A stretch of 64,000 nt of DNA from Opisthocomus hoazin (lineage: Eukaryota; Chordata; Aves; Opisthocomiformes; Opisthocomidae): contig NC_134427.1 of assembly GCF_030867145.1 (NCBI RefSeq), positions 11,555,001 to 11,619,000 of the forward strand, given 5' to 3'. Below the pieces are notes generated by a model. The model was not told where the DNA came from. It was given only the letters and a program-made list of their open reading frames with translations, and did not search any database. The first letter of the stretch is position 1, and each line of letters starts with the position of its first letter. Position numbers and translations under genes: made by a program. This document shows positions 1-12,760 of this stretch, one piece after another.

Positions 1-908
1 AGATAATTTGTTATGGCATCTACCTTTATACTTATGAGGGTTACTTTAATCCTACTTTTGCTGTTCTTACTGGTTTTGACTTGTTTCACACAATGTTAAG
101 CTCTTCAAGAAACAAACTGTCTTATTGGTACAAGGCATTGTCCAAATTACTGACTTGCTCAAGTACAAAGAACAGTGGAAGTCAGTAAGTAACTTCACAC
201 TTGGAAGGTCTATATCATAGGAGAGAGAAAGCAAGCATGGAAAAATGCAGTGAGCTGATTTCTCAGAGCCTCAAGGTAACAGCAAAAATACGACTCTGCT
301 TTTAGACAGGGCTATGTGTATGCTTAGCCCTTTGTCCAAGTAGAATGTATGTAGCAGAAACTGAATGCATAACAGGAAATAGCAGCAGGTGAGACCTAAC
401 TTCTGCAACAAATTTTCTTTTGGTACTTCAGTGGAATAGACTTAGGCCTTGTTGATTTTTTGTTTTTTTTAGATGATATGTTTAATTTATATGTAGACAA
501 GTAGTGTTTCTATAAAAAGATATGTTTTGTTTCAGTCTGCTTGTGTACTGACATTGCTCTATAAATGTATACTTTGTATTGTGTTGCACAGTTATCTGTT
601 GGAGAATTTACATTTTTTGGCATGTGCAGAGGTGAAGTAAATAACTAGCAATTAAAACCCAAATAGATCTTCAACTGTTTTAATGAGCACACTGTCTTAA
701 CTTGTGTAATAAAGTCTTGATTACCTAGGCCCAAACCAATCTGAATACTTTTGTGATTGGTTTGGCACTTGATTAGGATTTAAAGACTGATTGTAATGGA
801 AGTGACAAAAAAAAGTATTGTGCAGATGCTTATCAGACTGGAAACTGACCTTTCTGTCACTTTGTTTGAGTTTAGCTTCTTGGATAGATGTCTGATTTAT
901 GTTTTCAG
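1..908 (+). other. CENPI: CENPI intron (left edge of window)
   Basis: AT-rich DNA upstream of the first visible CENPI exon, ending in a good splice acceptor (TTTTCAG at 902-908). I found no exon matching the N-terminal third of CENP-I here, so the first seven or so coding exons should lie to the left of the window. Nothing else is recognisable. Confidence 0.6.
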
Positions 909-3900
909 ACTTACTTCAAGAGTTCAGAGGGCCCATGGAAAGCAGCAATCAACACAGTAAGGCGAAGAAACCAGGAAAACTCTCTAGTGTCCCAGCCACT
1001 GTTTTTAGGCACAGCTCAACCTCAGTCACGAAAAAGGGTAGGTTGCGAGCCTAAGGTAGACCCTCGGCGGTGCCGAGCAGCTGTTTTCATTATGAGTGTT
1101 GGCAAATAAGTCAGCACTGAGAAGGGTGGAGTTAGCTATGTAGAAATGCAGCATTCCTCTTATAATGAAAGCCTGGATACATTTTTTGCAAGTCGGGGTC
1201 CTTATGGGAACACTGGTACAAGTGCACTTAATTGCATTGGAAACAGTCACTGCTGTTCATTTGTGTTTCCTTTCTACAGAAATGGAATACCCAGTTGATT
1301 ATACCTGCAAGCAGTACAAACAAAAATAATTTAGAAGAGAACAGGGAAAAGAACCATGTTGATTTGTACAGTACGAGTGAGTCTTTTCCAGTGGAGCAGC
1401 TGCAGACGTTTCCTCAGCTCCTACAAAATATCCACTGTCTAGAGGTGAGTTTTGGGAAGGTATTGGTAAGCTCATGGAATATTTTAAGAGATCAAAGGAT
1501 ATTCCTTCATGCCCTGTCTATATGTGAATAGTGTGTGGGCTACCCAGTTCTGACAAAGCACCTAGTCCTACGTGAGGGTGATGGATGAGTCCTGGAGATG
1601 GTCTTTTTGCTGGTAAAAAGAATTAGACAGCTGTGATAGAATGAGAGTCTTTGGCAATTTGCTGATGTAAATACTGAATGACAATTTTTTTCTTGATTTC
1701 TCTTGCAGTTTCCTTCCCAGATGGGTTCAGTGCTAACAAACCCTTTATTGCTTCACTACATGAATTGCATCAAAGATGAATCTGTTTACCTGAGGCTCTA
1801 CTATTGGATGGGCCAGACTCTTCAGGAAGGTAGGAACTTAGTGTTACCTTGCATGGGAGTGAGGTAAAGGATGTCTGAGGCTTTTCACCTTTTAGTAATG
1901 GTACTTTGCTATTTGGATTTATAGTGACAATCACACAACGTTAAAACAACTGCTGGAGGAGAGCTGAATTGTGTTTCTCATTGTGCTTATTCTTGCCGTG
2001 CTCATATTCAAATATAGTATTCTCTTCTGTTTAGAATGCACCTGGTGTGTGGCTGATAATAACCAATATGAAGAGGAGTTCAAGGACTTCCTGGAAACTG
2101 TCTACAAGACAGAGTGTTTCTTGCAGGTAAGTGTCTGTTTTTTGAAGCCAAGGGTTTCATGAAATCTTCCCTTAAAGTGCTTTTGGGACTTATGCATTTC
2201 CTTAGTATTGCTGAGAAGCGACAGTGTAGTGTCTCAGGTAAGAAATACATATTCCTGTAGCGAGTCGATATTCTGGAGATCACAGAATCACAGAATGGTC
2301 AGGGTTGGAAGGGACCTCTGTGGGTCACCCAGTCCAACCCCCCTGCCAAAGCAGGGTCTCCTACAGCAGGCTGCACAGGACCTTGTCCAGGCGGGTCTTG
2401 AATATCTCCAGAGAGGGAGACTCCACAACCTCCCTGGGCAGCCTGTTCCAGTGCTCCGTCACCCTCAGAGGGAAGAAGTGAAGAGATGGCCTGGTTTTCT
2501 GCAGGAAAGATAGTTTGATATTGAGAATGATAGTTTGAATGTCCTGGTGAATTGTACGGCAGGAAGGAGGTTTAAGCCTCTTTCTTTCTCCAGGGTGAAG
2601 TTAGCATGGCAAGGTGCAGGCATATGAGATGGTTTTTGAATGTTCATCTTCTGCTTTGTAGGAGGGATTTTCTTCCTGTGAAGAGTTCCTGTATAAGAGC
2701 CTTCCTCTCTGGGATGGCTTCTGCTGTCGATCACAAATCCTCAAACTTGTGAGTTGGATCCCCCTCAGCAGCTCCTCTGGTATGTGTTGCAGATCCTTTG
2801 GGTGAGGTGGGACAGTGTCTGATCTTGGGGGATAGAATGTGTGTGCAGATATCATGCTGCTTTCTCATTTGTTTCAGAAATGAAGTCACATCTCTATGAT
2901 CCCCTGGCACAGCTCTTTTTCACATCGTCCCTTTACTTTAAGGTAAGGGTAATTTAAGGTAATTTAAATAAGTACAGTGGCTATTTACTTCTGGTTGATA
3001 TTGCTGTCTGCACTTGTGTCAGGTGTAGCGGTCTGGGGCATTGTGTAGGGGACTTCTTTTGGGGAGGTCTTGTGCCCAAATGAGAGTAAAATATATGCTT
3101 ACAATGTAACTTCTTTGGGAATTTGAGTGCCTTCAAGATATTTTCTGTTTCCACTGGAATTAAACTGGGGTACTGGAAATAAAAAGAACTGATAGTACGC
3201 AAGCGAGTAGTTGGTTTGTTTTATTGCAATTTTAACTCAGTAGCTGAAACTCGCATTCTCCAGGAAAAGCTGTGATGCATACATTCAGTTCAAGGGATAT
3301 GCTATTATCTCACTGTTCTTTGTAGTCATGAGAAACTCATGATATCTTTCCTTATATATGTCAATTCTCATGGCATTTTTTTGTTCACTATTATTCACTT
3401 ATGTAAATTGTCATCAACCTGTTTTCTTTTTGCTCCTTGCAGTGCAGTGTTCTTGAGACTCTGAAAGAGCTGTTGCAGAACTGGTTAAATTGGCACATGA
3501 TTCATTTGGATTCAGAGTTTGAGTCTGAAGTCTATTCCTTGTAAGTTCATCTGGAATAAATGCAATACAGTGTTCTGTGCATTGTTCACTAGTGTATTTA
3601 GATATATATTCTAGCCCTATTACCTAGCATAAAGACTGACTAGAAGGTTAATAATGCTGTAATGTTTCTGCTATATTGTAAGCTACCTTGTCAATCCTGT
3701 TCTTTCTCTTTTTTTAAAAGTGTTTCTGTTGACACTGAAAATTGAAATGTCCAGAAGTCAAAAGCCTTGTAACACTGACAGCTGGGTCATGTTTGTAGTA
3801 AAGTTGGTAACAACATGTTAGTGGGTATACTGAAGGACAACTGCATGTTGCTGAATGCTTGGGGGGGCAGAAGGATGAACTTTAACTTGTTTTTTACCAC

Positions 3901-6900
3901 TTTTCATTTTTATCATTTGCAAAGTGGTGTATATACTAATGTTGTGTCACGTCATTGCTGCAGGAATACCACTCTTTCTGGACTAGTGAATGTGGTGGCT
4001 GAACTGATCCACTTTGTTGGATGGATCTCTACTGTTGCACTGCGTTTGGAAAACAATGCTACTTTCTTGCTGTACTTCATCCTGGATTTCTATGAGACCG
4101 TATGTATCCTATTCATTTTGGCTTTCAGAATCCCAATACTGTTTGCATTTTTTAAGCTAAAGCGTGAAAACATCTTCCTCGTTATAGTTTACAGAACTTT
4201 GTGGTTAAATGCAAGAATGTTCCAAATACTTGGTAGATCTGCAGGTGATAGCTGCTGCTGTTGCATCTATAGGTAGAACTAAATATGCTGCTAGAAAGTG
4301 GTTGCTCTTAAGTCAGAGGTGAACTGTGGAAGGGGAAGTAACAATATGACATAGCATGCTTTTTTAATGGTAATTTATAGAAAAGATCAAAGTTCCATTC
4401 AATTTCAAACAACATATCATGATTTTCTCCTTAAATGTTCCCTTAAAATAGTTGTTTTCCCCAGTTTGTTCTGTAGACAAACTAAGCAGCATCAAATAGG
4501 CTTAAGCCTATTCTCTAGCTTCCTCATGTCCTCTCTGTAGATGTGCTTGCTGCCATGTGAACTCTAGCCATGCTGTTGTTCCTCCTACAATTTGAATAAA
4601 ATTGTGAAGAGCTGAAAAAAATAATGATAGTTCTGGTATCTACTTGTAACTAAAATGTCCATTGAAAATGTACAAAACTAATGGGTAACAATATTTGCAC
4701 AAGACAGTGTTTAAAATAAGTAAATGCTTATTTTATGGGGATATACAGTCATGCACGCTTCGATATATGATTGTTGGTGCTCTAGCAGACACCTAGGATT
4801 GGAAATTTTTTTTGACATTTTACTTCCGTATTTAGAACTCTAGAGATTTCTGAAATCATGCAGCTGAGATATTAATTAAAGAGTCTAGATTTTTGAAAAT
4901 ACCAGTAATTCAGTTATGTACAAGTATCTGCCTATACCTTTCATGGTATTGTTGTACTAAGGCCAAGAATAAAGGTGAAGTTCTGGCAAGCAATCTTTAG
5001 TGAAAAGTGTGTTATGAGATTAGGAGGAGGAGTTCTAAAACAACTGTTGTGCCTAATAGAACAAAATGTAAAAAATATCCATCTTCAGGATGGTGGGCTG
5101 TCACAGCTTAATTGTTTATGGTCTGAGCTGTAGTAACTAGATATGCATATTCTTAGACCACTGCTCTTCTGAGAATGATGTATACCTTGCTGAAGAACAT
5201 AACCTTTGGGAATAGTTACTGTGGCTAAGCTGTAGAGGACAGTAACATATTAAGTTGCGGTAATTATTTGTCCATACTTTAAGACTGTCATTGTAGCTGA
5301 AGATCTTATTAAATCTGCATAAATTAAAAAAATGTCTTTTTTGCTTGAAACTTGACCTTAAATTCTAAACATGTAATAATATGATGTTAAATTAAAAGTC
5401 TGATAATAAACCTATGTTTTGTGGCCATATAATCTTTTCTTAGAGCAAAGCTTTATCTTGTGTTCATGCAATTCTAGCAAGGTCAAATAGAAAAATTTAA
5501 TTTCCCAATTGAAAGAGTGTATGGTCTGTTTGGCTTGCTGGTATCAGGAAACCAGGCTAGGAACAAGGTCAAGTCTAGTGCAATCCCAGCTATATATGTC
5601 AGAATGATCTAAAAGATCAGAAAAATAATGGCTGCTGCTTTTTTACAGAGATCTGGGTAGATTTGACTCAGCAAGTAACCATGTCAAAACATATGGTATA
5701 CCTAAATGGTTGAAGCAAAGACTGAGATATGAACTGATGAATATGTCTCATACTGAGAATGAAATGAATGGAATTGCTTCACCCTGGCCTTCCCTTCTAG
5801 GTGAAGTTGATGGAGCTGACTGGAATGCAGTGTTGTGCTGTCTTTTGCTCTTAGATGCTTCAGGGTTTGTTAATGGCAATAATAATCTGCCTGGATTTCC
5901 TTCATTCCTGCAGGTGTGCGACATGTATCTGAGGTACAATCTGCCTTTGTTGATAATGCCTCCTGCTGGAGTTTTCTACCCTGCACTTCTCAGCATGGAT
6001 TCTGTCAGCTTGAATCAGCTCTGCTACATTATGTACAGGTACTACAAATGGTGTGGGCTGTAGGGACTCCTAGTCTTCTCTTTCAGTCTCTTGGAAATGA
6101 AATTACTTTGCTGTAAAATCTGAAATCTACTTTTTCTTACCACGCAAGGCACAGGTGAAAGTTCCAGTTGTGCCCAGCTTTCATGATACAGGATTTTACA
6201 GCTGTAATTCCTAGTCTCTTTTTTTCAGTCTGTTATACAAAACAGTGGGATTCTGACCCCTTTCCTAGTATTATTTCCATATCTTTGATATGTGAAGGAA
6301 AGAGTTCCCATATTGCTTTAGGAGAACTTAAGTCAGCCAGCTGGAATCACTAGTAGTTAACTATACAGTTTCTCCCTCCTGTGCTTTGACCACTGGTCTT
6401 GAGCTTTTCCTTACAAATTCTGTAATGTGCCGAGTAGGAAGCACTTGCACTTCTGCCACCTCCAAACTCTGTGGGAGTTTGGGACTGCCTTGTGCTGCCT
6501 GCAGGTCCAAAGACAGCACTGTTTAGCACTCTGCGGGATCCACCAACACGGCTGCTGTTCTTGGCCTTGTTAGTTCCAGTAGTTGCATCTGAGAAGAAGA
6601 GTAGCCGATTGCTGACAGCTGGCGCAGGGGTCTCCATGTGGCTTTTTCTCTAAGGAGTCTACAGGATAATTAACATGACAGGATGGTGTCTGGGGTATAA
6701 GAGGAGCTAGTGCTTATTATATAGAACAACTGTCAAGTTGCATTACTTCCAGTGGCTTCTGCTTCTCTGCTTGTTGAATGAAAGTCTCCCTTCTTAAAAA
6801 TACACTGCATTTGTCTGCTGATTTTAAGGCTGTATGTCTTGTGTGTTGCCTTTATGAAGGTGACTGTCCCAGGCAAACTGGTCATGTCTTAATCATTTAA

Positions 6901-9900
6901 GAGATTAATATTATGAGATGTCTCCGTACTCTACCTAGTAAGGGTGGGTCTATGCCAAGTGATCAAGTCCTTTGAATTCTTTTCCATGTCTCTGTTTTTA
7001 CACCTCTCGTGGAGGAAATAAGCTTTTTTAATACATTCCTCCAGCTTTTTTTGACACTGGTAGGCAGTAAAAATTTACAGGCACCTGCCTTTCTCTTTTC
7101 TTTATTTTTTTCAGGTATCGAACCAACTTGGTGGCTGCAAAAGAAAATGAGCTGAGTAAAAAGGTATTGTGGACAAATCTATGTGCTAGAACAGACCTTA
7201 GCAAGGAGTTGGGTTGAATGGAGAGGGGGTGTTCTGATGACATTCTGTTAAGGACTGGAGGGAGCACACAGCTGCTTTGAGGATACTATTTATTGATTTG
7301 TTTTCTTGTCCCTCAGAAAACACTGCAATTCAAGTTCAGTAGCCAGATATATCAAGAGTACAACCAGTACATAATAGCTATGGTGGGTTGTCTGTGGACA
7401 TCCAGGGCATTCCAGAAGGATATTCATCCTCAAGGTCTTCGTATGGATGATGAACTGCTAAAGAAAACCGCAGTGCAGGAATTCAGAACCAGCTTTAACA
7501 TTGTCTACCACCCAGCCATGATGGGCTATGCTGTCCTCTTCCTGCAGCAGGTAATGGTGTAGACCAACATTTGGGCCTTTGGCAGCAGTTCTATCTAGCT
7601 TCTCTAGAGAAATGTCTCTCGGTGTACTGGCTGACTTGTAGAGTCAACTGAGCTTTGAATGAGTTATGGCATTCTGTGTTTTTGTCAGATCAGTGGCACA
7701 ATTTGAATAGTCCTTGTTTGCATGGTATGAAAGCATGAATGTAACAGTTTTAGATGAGAATTTGCGCTTATTTTGAGGACATAACTAAAATAGCTAAATA
7801 AGGAAATAAATAACTAATTCAGTAAAAGCTTCCTAATAGTGCATCCTGCCCCACAAAATATGAAGTGTGACCTAAACATTTAAACTCCAGAAAGTCAAGA
7901 AATATGTAGTTAAACTGTATACAGGTGCGCACAGTGGAGCTTTTAGTGCTTTCTGGCTCTTGCAGTAGCTTTTGTGAATGGCTTATTAAAAAAGAAATAC
8001 AAATAGCTACTTCAAGTACAGAAGTGTAAGAGAATATGGTGCTGTCTTGTATTGTCTGATATGAGTTCTGCTAGTAGTAGTCTTGAATTCCGGGTGCCAT
8101 CATGTTCTCAATGCAGCTACTGGATAGTGGAGGGACCAGCTTGCTGGAGTTGTTATTGTTCCAAGATGTACACACTGATCTGAGACGTCAGATTTTGCAG
8201 GCTATCCAAGGGGTGCACAAAGATGCCATTTTGTTGTGAGGGACGCTGGCAAACTGAAGGCATGCGTAGGTGTGGCTTCTGGAATGAAGGCAGGGAAACC
8301 TGAGGTTGAAGTTGAAGCAGTGAACGCTTGTTAGGAACAATTCACAAATGTGCCTTTGTTTATATGCTTGGTGTCCTGAATCTAGGTAGTTTGTATCTTA
8401 TTGCTGATTAAACCCATGTTTTGTCTTCACCAGAGGAGGCTATTTTATTTTTGTTATATACAACTTCTTTTCCTTCTCTTTCTCCTTTTGTAGCAGGATT
8501 AGTTTTTCATATCTTCTGTCTAGATCCTTTCCAATCTGAGATTTACTGATTCTTCTTTGCAGCCAAAAAAAGAACACAAAAAAACCCGAACCAAAACCAT
8601 CTAGTGGAGAATTCTTTCACTCTTCCTACTGCAGAACCAAGAAAGAGGTTTTGCTTAGCAGCTATGTATCTATCTTAAGACAGAAAAAATTATTTAGCTG
8701 CAGTGCCATCTTTTATTAAACGCTTCAGTGCTGAGCACCAGAGGGCACTGCTCTGCAAGCACGCTCAGGGAACACAAGCAATAATCTAAATGTTGGTAGA
8801 TTCTCTCCTCTTGCTCTTTCTCATTGTTGGGAATTATCTATCTAATGTTTTGAAGGGGTAGCTTTTATACTGTAGAGAGACAATGGTTAAAGATACCTAG
8901 AAATGTTCTTTGTTGCTATCCAGTAATGCTGTAGCACAGGGCAAGAGAGTCTTCACATTACCTTGCTACTTGTGGGCACAGTATGATGCTGGAAGCCCAT
9001 TCTGAAGCATAGTCAAAAATCTCTGAATTTCGTTGCACACCTGCAATTCCTGATTTAGGAGGGGACTAAGCAGAGGCCCAGTAACTCTGGACATACTTTT
9101 TATCTGACTTGATACTGTTTTTATTCTCTCTCCTTAAGGCTTGGCCAGATGATACCACCTTTGACTTGAGTTTAATTAAGGTAAGATTTCTTGTTTTAGT
9201 GAAGTGAAAACAGGCAATTTTCAGCTGCTATGTAGAAGAGGATGAGGTGATAATGTTCACCAATTCTACAAATGCCCTATAAAAACCTTGAAAGGGGAAA
9301 ATTCCAGCTGTAGGCTTTGGTTCAATCTCTTAACAGGGCCAAACATGAGGACATCAACATCCGAGAAGTTACATATCTAGCCATCTGTGGGTAGTGGTCT
9401 GAGATTTTTATATATTTCCTCCACGAGTTAGTGCAGTATCAGGACAAGACTGTATATTGTTCTCTTCAGGCCCAAGAAAAAGTTACATTTTTGGTGTACT
9501 TGAAGCAGAATTTCTATTGTCAATGAACTTAACATTGAATTTGAGATGGAAGTGTAGCTATGTTATAGCTTTGAACAGTGATCCTCCACTGAGCAAGTAC
9601 AGTGGCAGTTTGTTTCCTTTCCTGCATCACAGTGTACTTCAAACATCATCTGGAGGAATCATTATTAGTGATGGAAGGAAGGCTTTAATATCCACGTTCA
9701 TTTGGTTCCTGACATCATCTCTGTTAATCCAATAGACTTTGCTCTTTTTAGAACTGGGATTTATAAACATCTTCAGTACTAAATAAGATCATGATTTGTC
9801 ATGTTCAAGCTAAAAATGTGTAATACATAAGTGAAAAGTCTGGGCATTTGGGAACAGGATGTGACCCTGTATACCTGTGGGTATTTACAGACTAGGATGG

Positions 9901-10138
9901 ATGTTGTCAAACCGTGGGAGGTAATATTTGCAGACCTTTTCAGACTGGCTTGAGAGAGAGACAAAGCTATGTCCTGCACATCTGACTATTCTTTCTGTTT
10001 TTGTAGGGAAAGAGGTGGAACTGGTATCTGGAATACCTCTATGCACAAGGTTTGAAGGGCCTGAAGGTCTTTATTGAAAGCAGCATCAATCGTGTTTCCC
10101 AGGCCTCTCACAGTAAAGCAGGGAATGTACAAGTGTGA
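909..10138 (+). CDS. CENPI: Centromere protein I (CENP-I), 3' 13 coding exons, 5' partial
   Basis: CENP-I (Mis6 family) is a helical-repeat subunit of the CENP-H/I/K/M part of the constitutive centromere-associated network, where it helps build the inner kinetochore. Exons by GT-AG sites: 909-1037, 1280-1444, 1709-1829, 2035-2126, 2662-2779, 2878-2942, 3443-3540, 3964-4099, 5914-6038, 7115-7163, 7317-7550, 9139-9180, 10007-10138. All phases join, giving 501 residues and a TGA stop at 10136-10138. The translation follows vertebrate CENP-I from about human residue 270 to the end; family-like stretches include FPQLLQNIHCLE, PSQMGSVL, YKSLPLWDG, FLLYFILDFYE, MVGCLWTS and a tail around QGLKGLKVFIESS. 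No frameshift or internal stop was seen. The start codon and N-terminal third are outside the window. The gene is transcribed towards DRP2, as in mammals. Confidence 0.95.
2279..2485 (-). mobile_element. CR1 LINE 3'-end fragment in a CENPI intron
   Basis: The stretch opens with the reverse complement of the CR1 3' end (CAGAATCACAGAATGG, then GGTTGGAAGGGACC) and continues through the usual CR1 3' region (GACTCCACAACCTCCCTGGG). About 200 bp remain, so the copy is strongly 5'-truncated. It is antisense to CENPI and ends about 175 bp before the exon that starts at 2662. Confidence 0.9.
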
Positions 10139-11261
10139 CGCTGGGACTCACTGGAGCCTTTTTATCATCTGGAACAGGAAAGCAGAATATAATGGACTGT
10201 GTCACTAACTCTTCCTTCTTCAGAGGAAAGAAACAGAGCAACTACCCTTGTCTGCATTGTTGTACTGACATCTGTTTTAGGAAAGCAGAGACATAGGAGG
10301 AGTGCTTAGGCTGGCTTGGTTCACTAGCAGTGAACCTTCTCTTGTCTCTACCGAACTTCTCTGGTCTGAAGCTGCTGAGCTCATATGTTATGTATCATCC
10401 ACATTTTTCATCCTCATTTGTCTTTGTTGGAGTATCTGCTTTGATTGAGAAACAAACATTTTCCATCTCAAAACTGCAATGAGCAGTGCTGCTTCATTTA
10501 TAAATACTGTTGATCGCTGACATGCTTTGCCTTCCTCAGCAGTAGGTAATGAGAAACAATTCAGTCAGCCTTTCAGGGATACCGTGTATGTACTGGAGTG
10601 GAGCACTGTGAGCTTCACAATTCCCTGTTGTACCGTGAATACTGGCTTTTAACAGGCTGACTGAACTGACCTTCCTGAACTTCATTTTCATTATGAAGAT
10701 TCCTAGAGACTTTTTGCTAATATTGCTTATAATGTTCTTCTAATGCAGCTGGAAAATTTGATGCTCAGTTGATGGTTTATTGACGATTTGAGCACTTGAA
10801 CAATGTTGCCACCAACTCACCGTTTTCTATTGATAAGTGCAAATGTAGCTTTCCTTTTTGTGTTTTTAGCTCTGTGTGTGTTCTATATTATACGTGTACA
10901 TATATATAATTTATATTCTGTAAAAAGTTTCCAACATGCCGTTTTGAAGGAACTCTGCTACAAAATATATTTCATTTCATTTTAACACTGAGTGGAAGTT
11001 GGGAGAAGTTTAACTCAGGTCTCCAAAATTTGAGTGAACTTTATTTCACTGCTGTAAAACAAGGTTGTAACCACTTGAAAGATGGGTCAGAGTACACTGA
11101 ATTTTACAATGTGAATCTGTACTTTGATCCAGTAGAGGAATTGGTCCTGAGAGTGACTCCAGAGCCACTGAAAATATGTTTGGTTTCTTCATCCTCTCAA
11201 AATCAGACTGGCTCTAGGTAGACTACCATACTTCTCGGCTCAAATGGATGATCTGGTTAAT

Positions 11262-11301
11262 ATGTGTGTGTGTATATATATATATTTATATGTGTATATA
11301 T
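11262..11301. repeat. (TG)n/(TA)n microsatellite
   Basis: An alternating TG run passes into alternating TA and back to TG-TA, about 40 bp in all. It probably lies in the CENPI 3' UTR or just beyond it. Confidence 0.85.
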
Positions 11302-12465
11302 TCTCTCCAGACAATAAGGAGGTCTTTCACTGAAGACTTTGAAAGAGAGAGGTTTGCAGAGATATCTGCTTAGACTAAAGTACTGCCCTTTCTCATCTGG
11401 CTGTGTTATTCCAGCTAGTAGAAGTGCTGCTTGCTAATTTCTATCAAGAGAAACAGATCTTCAAAAATCCTGATTGTATTTTCTCAGGAGAGGAAACTCC
11501 ATGAATTACAAATACCTTCAAGTGGATATGTTTCAAGATATGCCCCTAACATATAGCTAGTTATCTCCTTTAAGGGCTGGTACTGTTGTTTTGGACCAGC
11601 TTAGCTTGTTGGCTGAGGATTATGCCAATACCACTGGTTGGAAATCTCTGTTGTAGTGTTGCCTATTGTTTGTTAGACTTCTTAAAGGTTTCGGCTAAGG
11701 ACTCAAGGAGGAGAGCTCTGTAGCTCCATGGTTGTTTCTATAATTTTTCTGTGAAGCTATCGTCAGAAAGGTATTAGAAGTGCTAATACTTAATGCTGGA
11801 AAGCCTGTGTACTGCATTCCTTAAGGACAACTTAATCCTTAGCTTTTGTCCTTACACCATACAATTATCTTCAGATGTTGACCAGCCTTGTACTTCCGTA
11901 TTGCTGTACTGGAATTCTGTATAGGAATAGGACTGGGAGGATTGACAGCCCTAGGAAAACATGAGGTGAAGACATGGACTCAGTTATAGATCTGTGTATG
12001 ACAGGCTAATTCAGTGGGGAAAGGAGCAAATACAGAACATCTCAAAGAAGCATTTAGTTCTAGCTGGGAAGACAGACTTCATGTTACCTGGGTGCTGTTT
12101 GGAGTTTACGTCAAAGGAGCAGAGCTCTGTGGCAGTCCTGTCAGACTGGAAGGTGCTGCCAGAGGCTTCATTTCAGTTGTGAAAGGTGCCTAGATTCTTG
12201 AGTGTGTATGTGATGTATATAAATGTATTTAAAGGCTTATAGCAGAATCCTTTAGGATATACTGAATGTTGTATAGTTATTGGGCACTGAGATCAGTTTT
12301 CCCTTGAGGTTGGTGTTTGGCTGAGAAAGCACAGAATCGTGTTGTGGAAGACTCTTGTTGCAGAATCACCGGTCTTTTATTACACCCTGTGTTACGAAAG
12401 TCTTTAAACAAATTGTGTACAATTCTGTCATTCAAGTGTATAGGCTGGACGCTTAGAGGTGCAGA

Positions 12466-12471
12466 AATAAA
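12466..12471 (+). terminator. CENPI: Candidate CENPI poly(A) signal
   Basis: This AATAAA is the first canonical hexamer downstream of the CENPI stop codon, about 2.3 kb away. If used, the 3' UTR would be long. A variant signal closer to the stop is possible. Confidence 0.3.
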
Positions 12472-12734
12472 GTAACAGGGTAGATAACTTTCCTTTTAAT
12501 GTCAGCATTGTTGGTCAAGATGGCTGTTTAAAATCCTTCCCATGCAGCAATGATGTGCCTAGTATTACTGGGCACTTGAGATGACTTTTAGCCTGTTTGT
12601 ATGCCTTGGTAGTTCTTGTCGTCTTTCTCATCTGGACGTTTTTTCTTCTTTATTTCTTTAAAAATATGATTTAACTAACATTCAACTTGAATGGAAGAAT
12701 GGTCCTTTTAGGGACGAGTGTGCTGCTGTACCTC

Positions 12735-12760
12735 TTCCCCCCTCCTCCCCCCACCCCCCC
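12735..12760. repeat. C-rich homopolymer-like stretch
   Basis: Runs of four to seven C are broken only by single T or A bases. It is a low-complexity pyrimidine tract with no evident coding role. Confidence 0.8.
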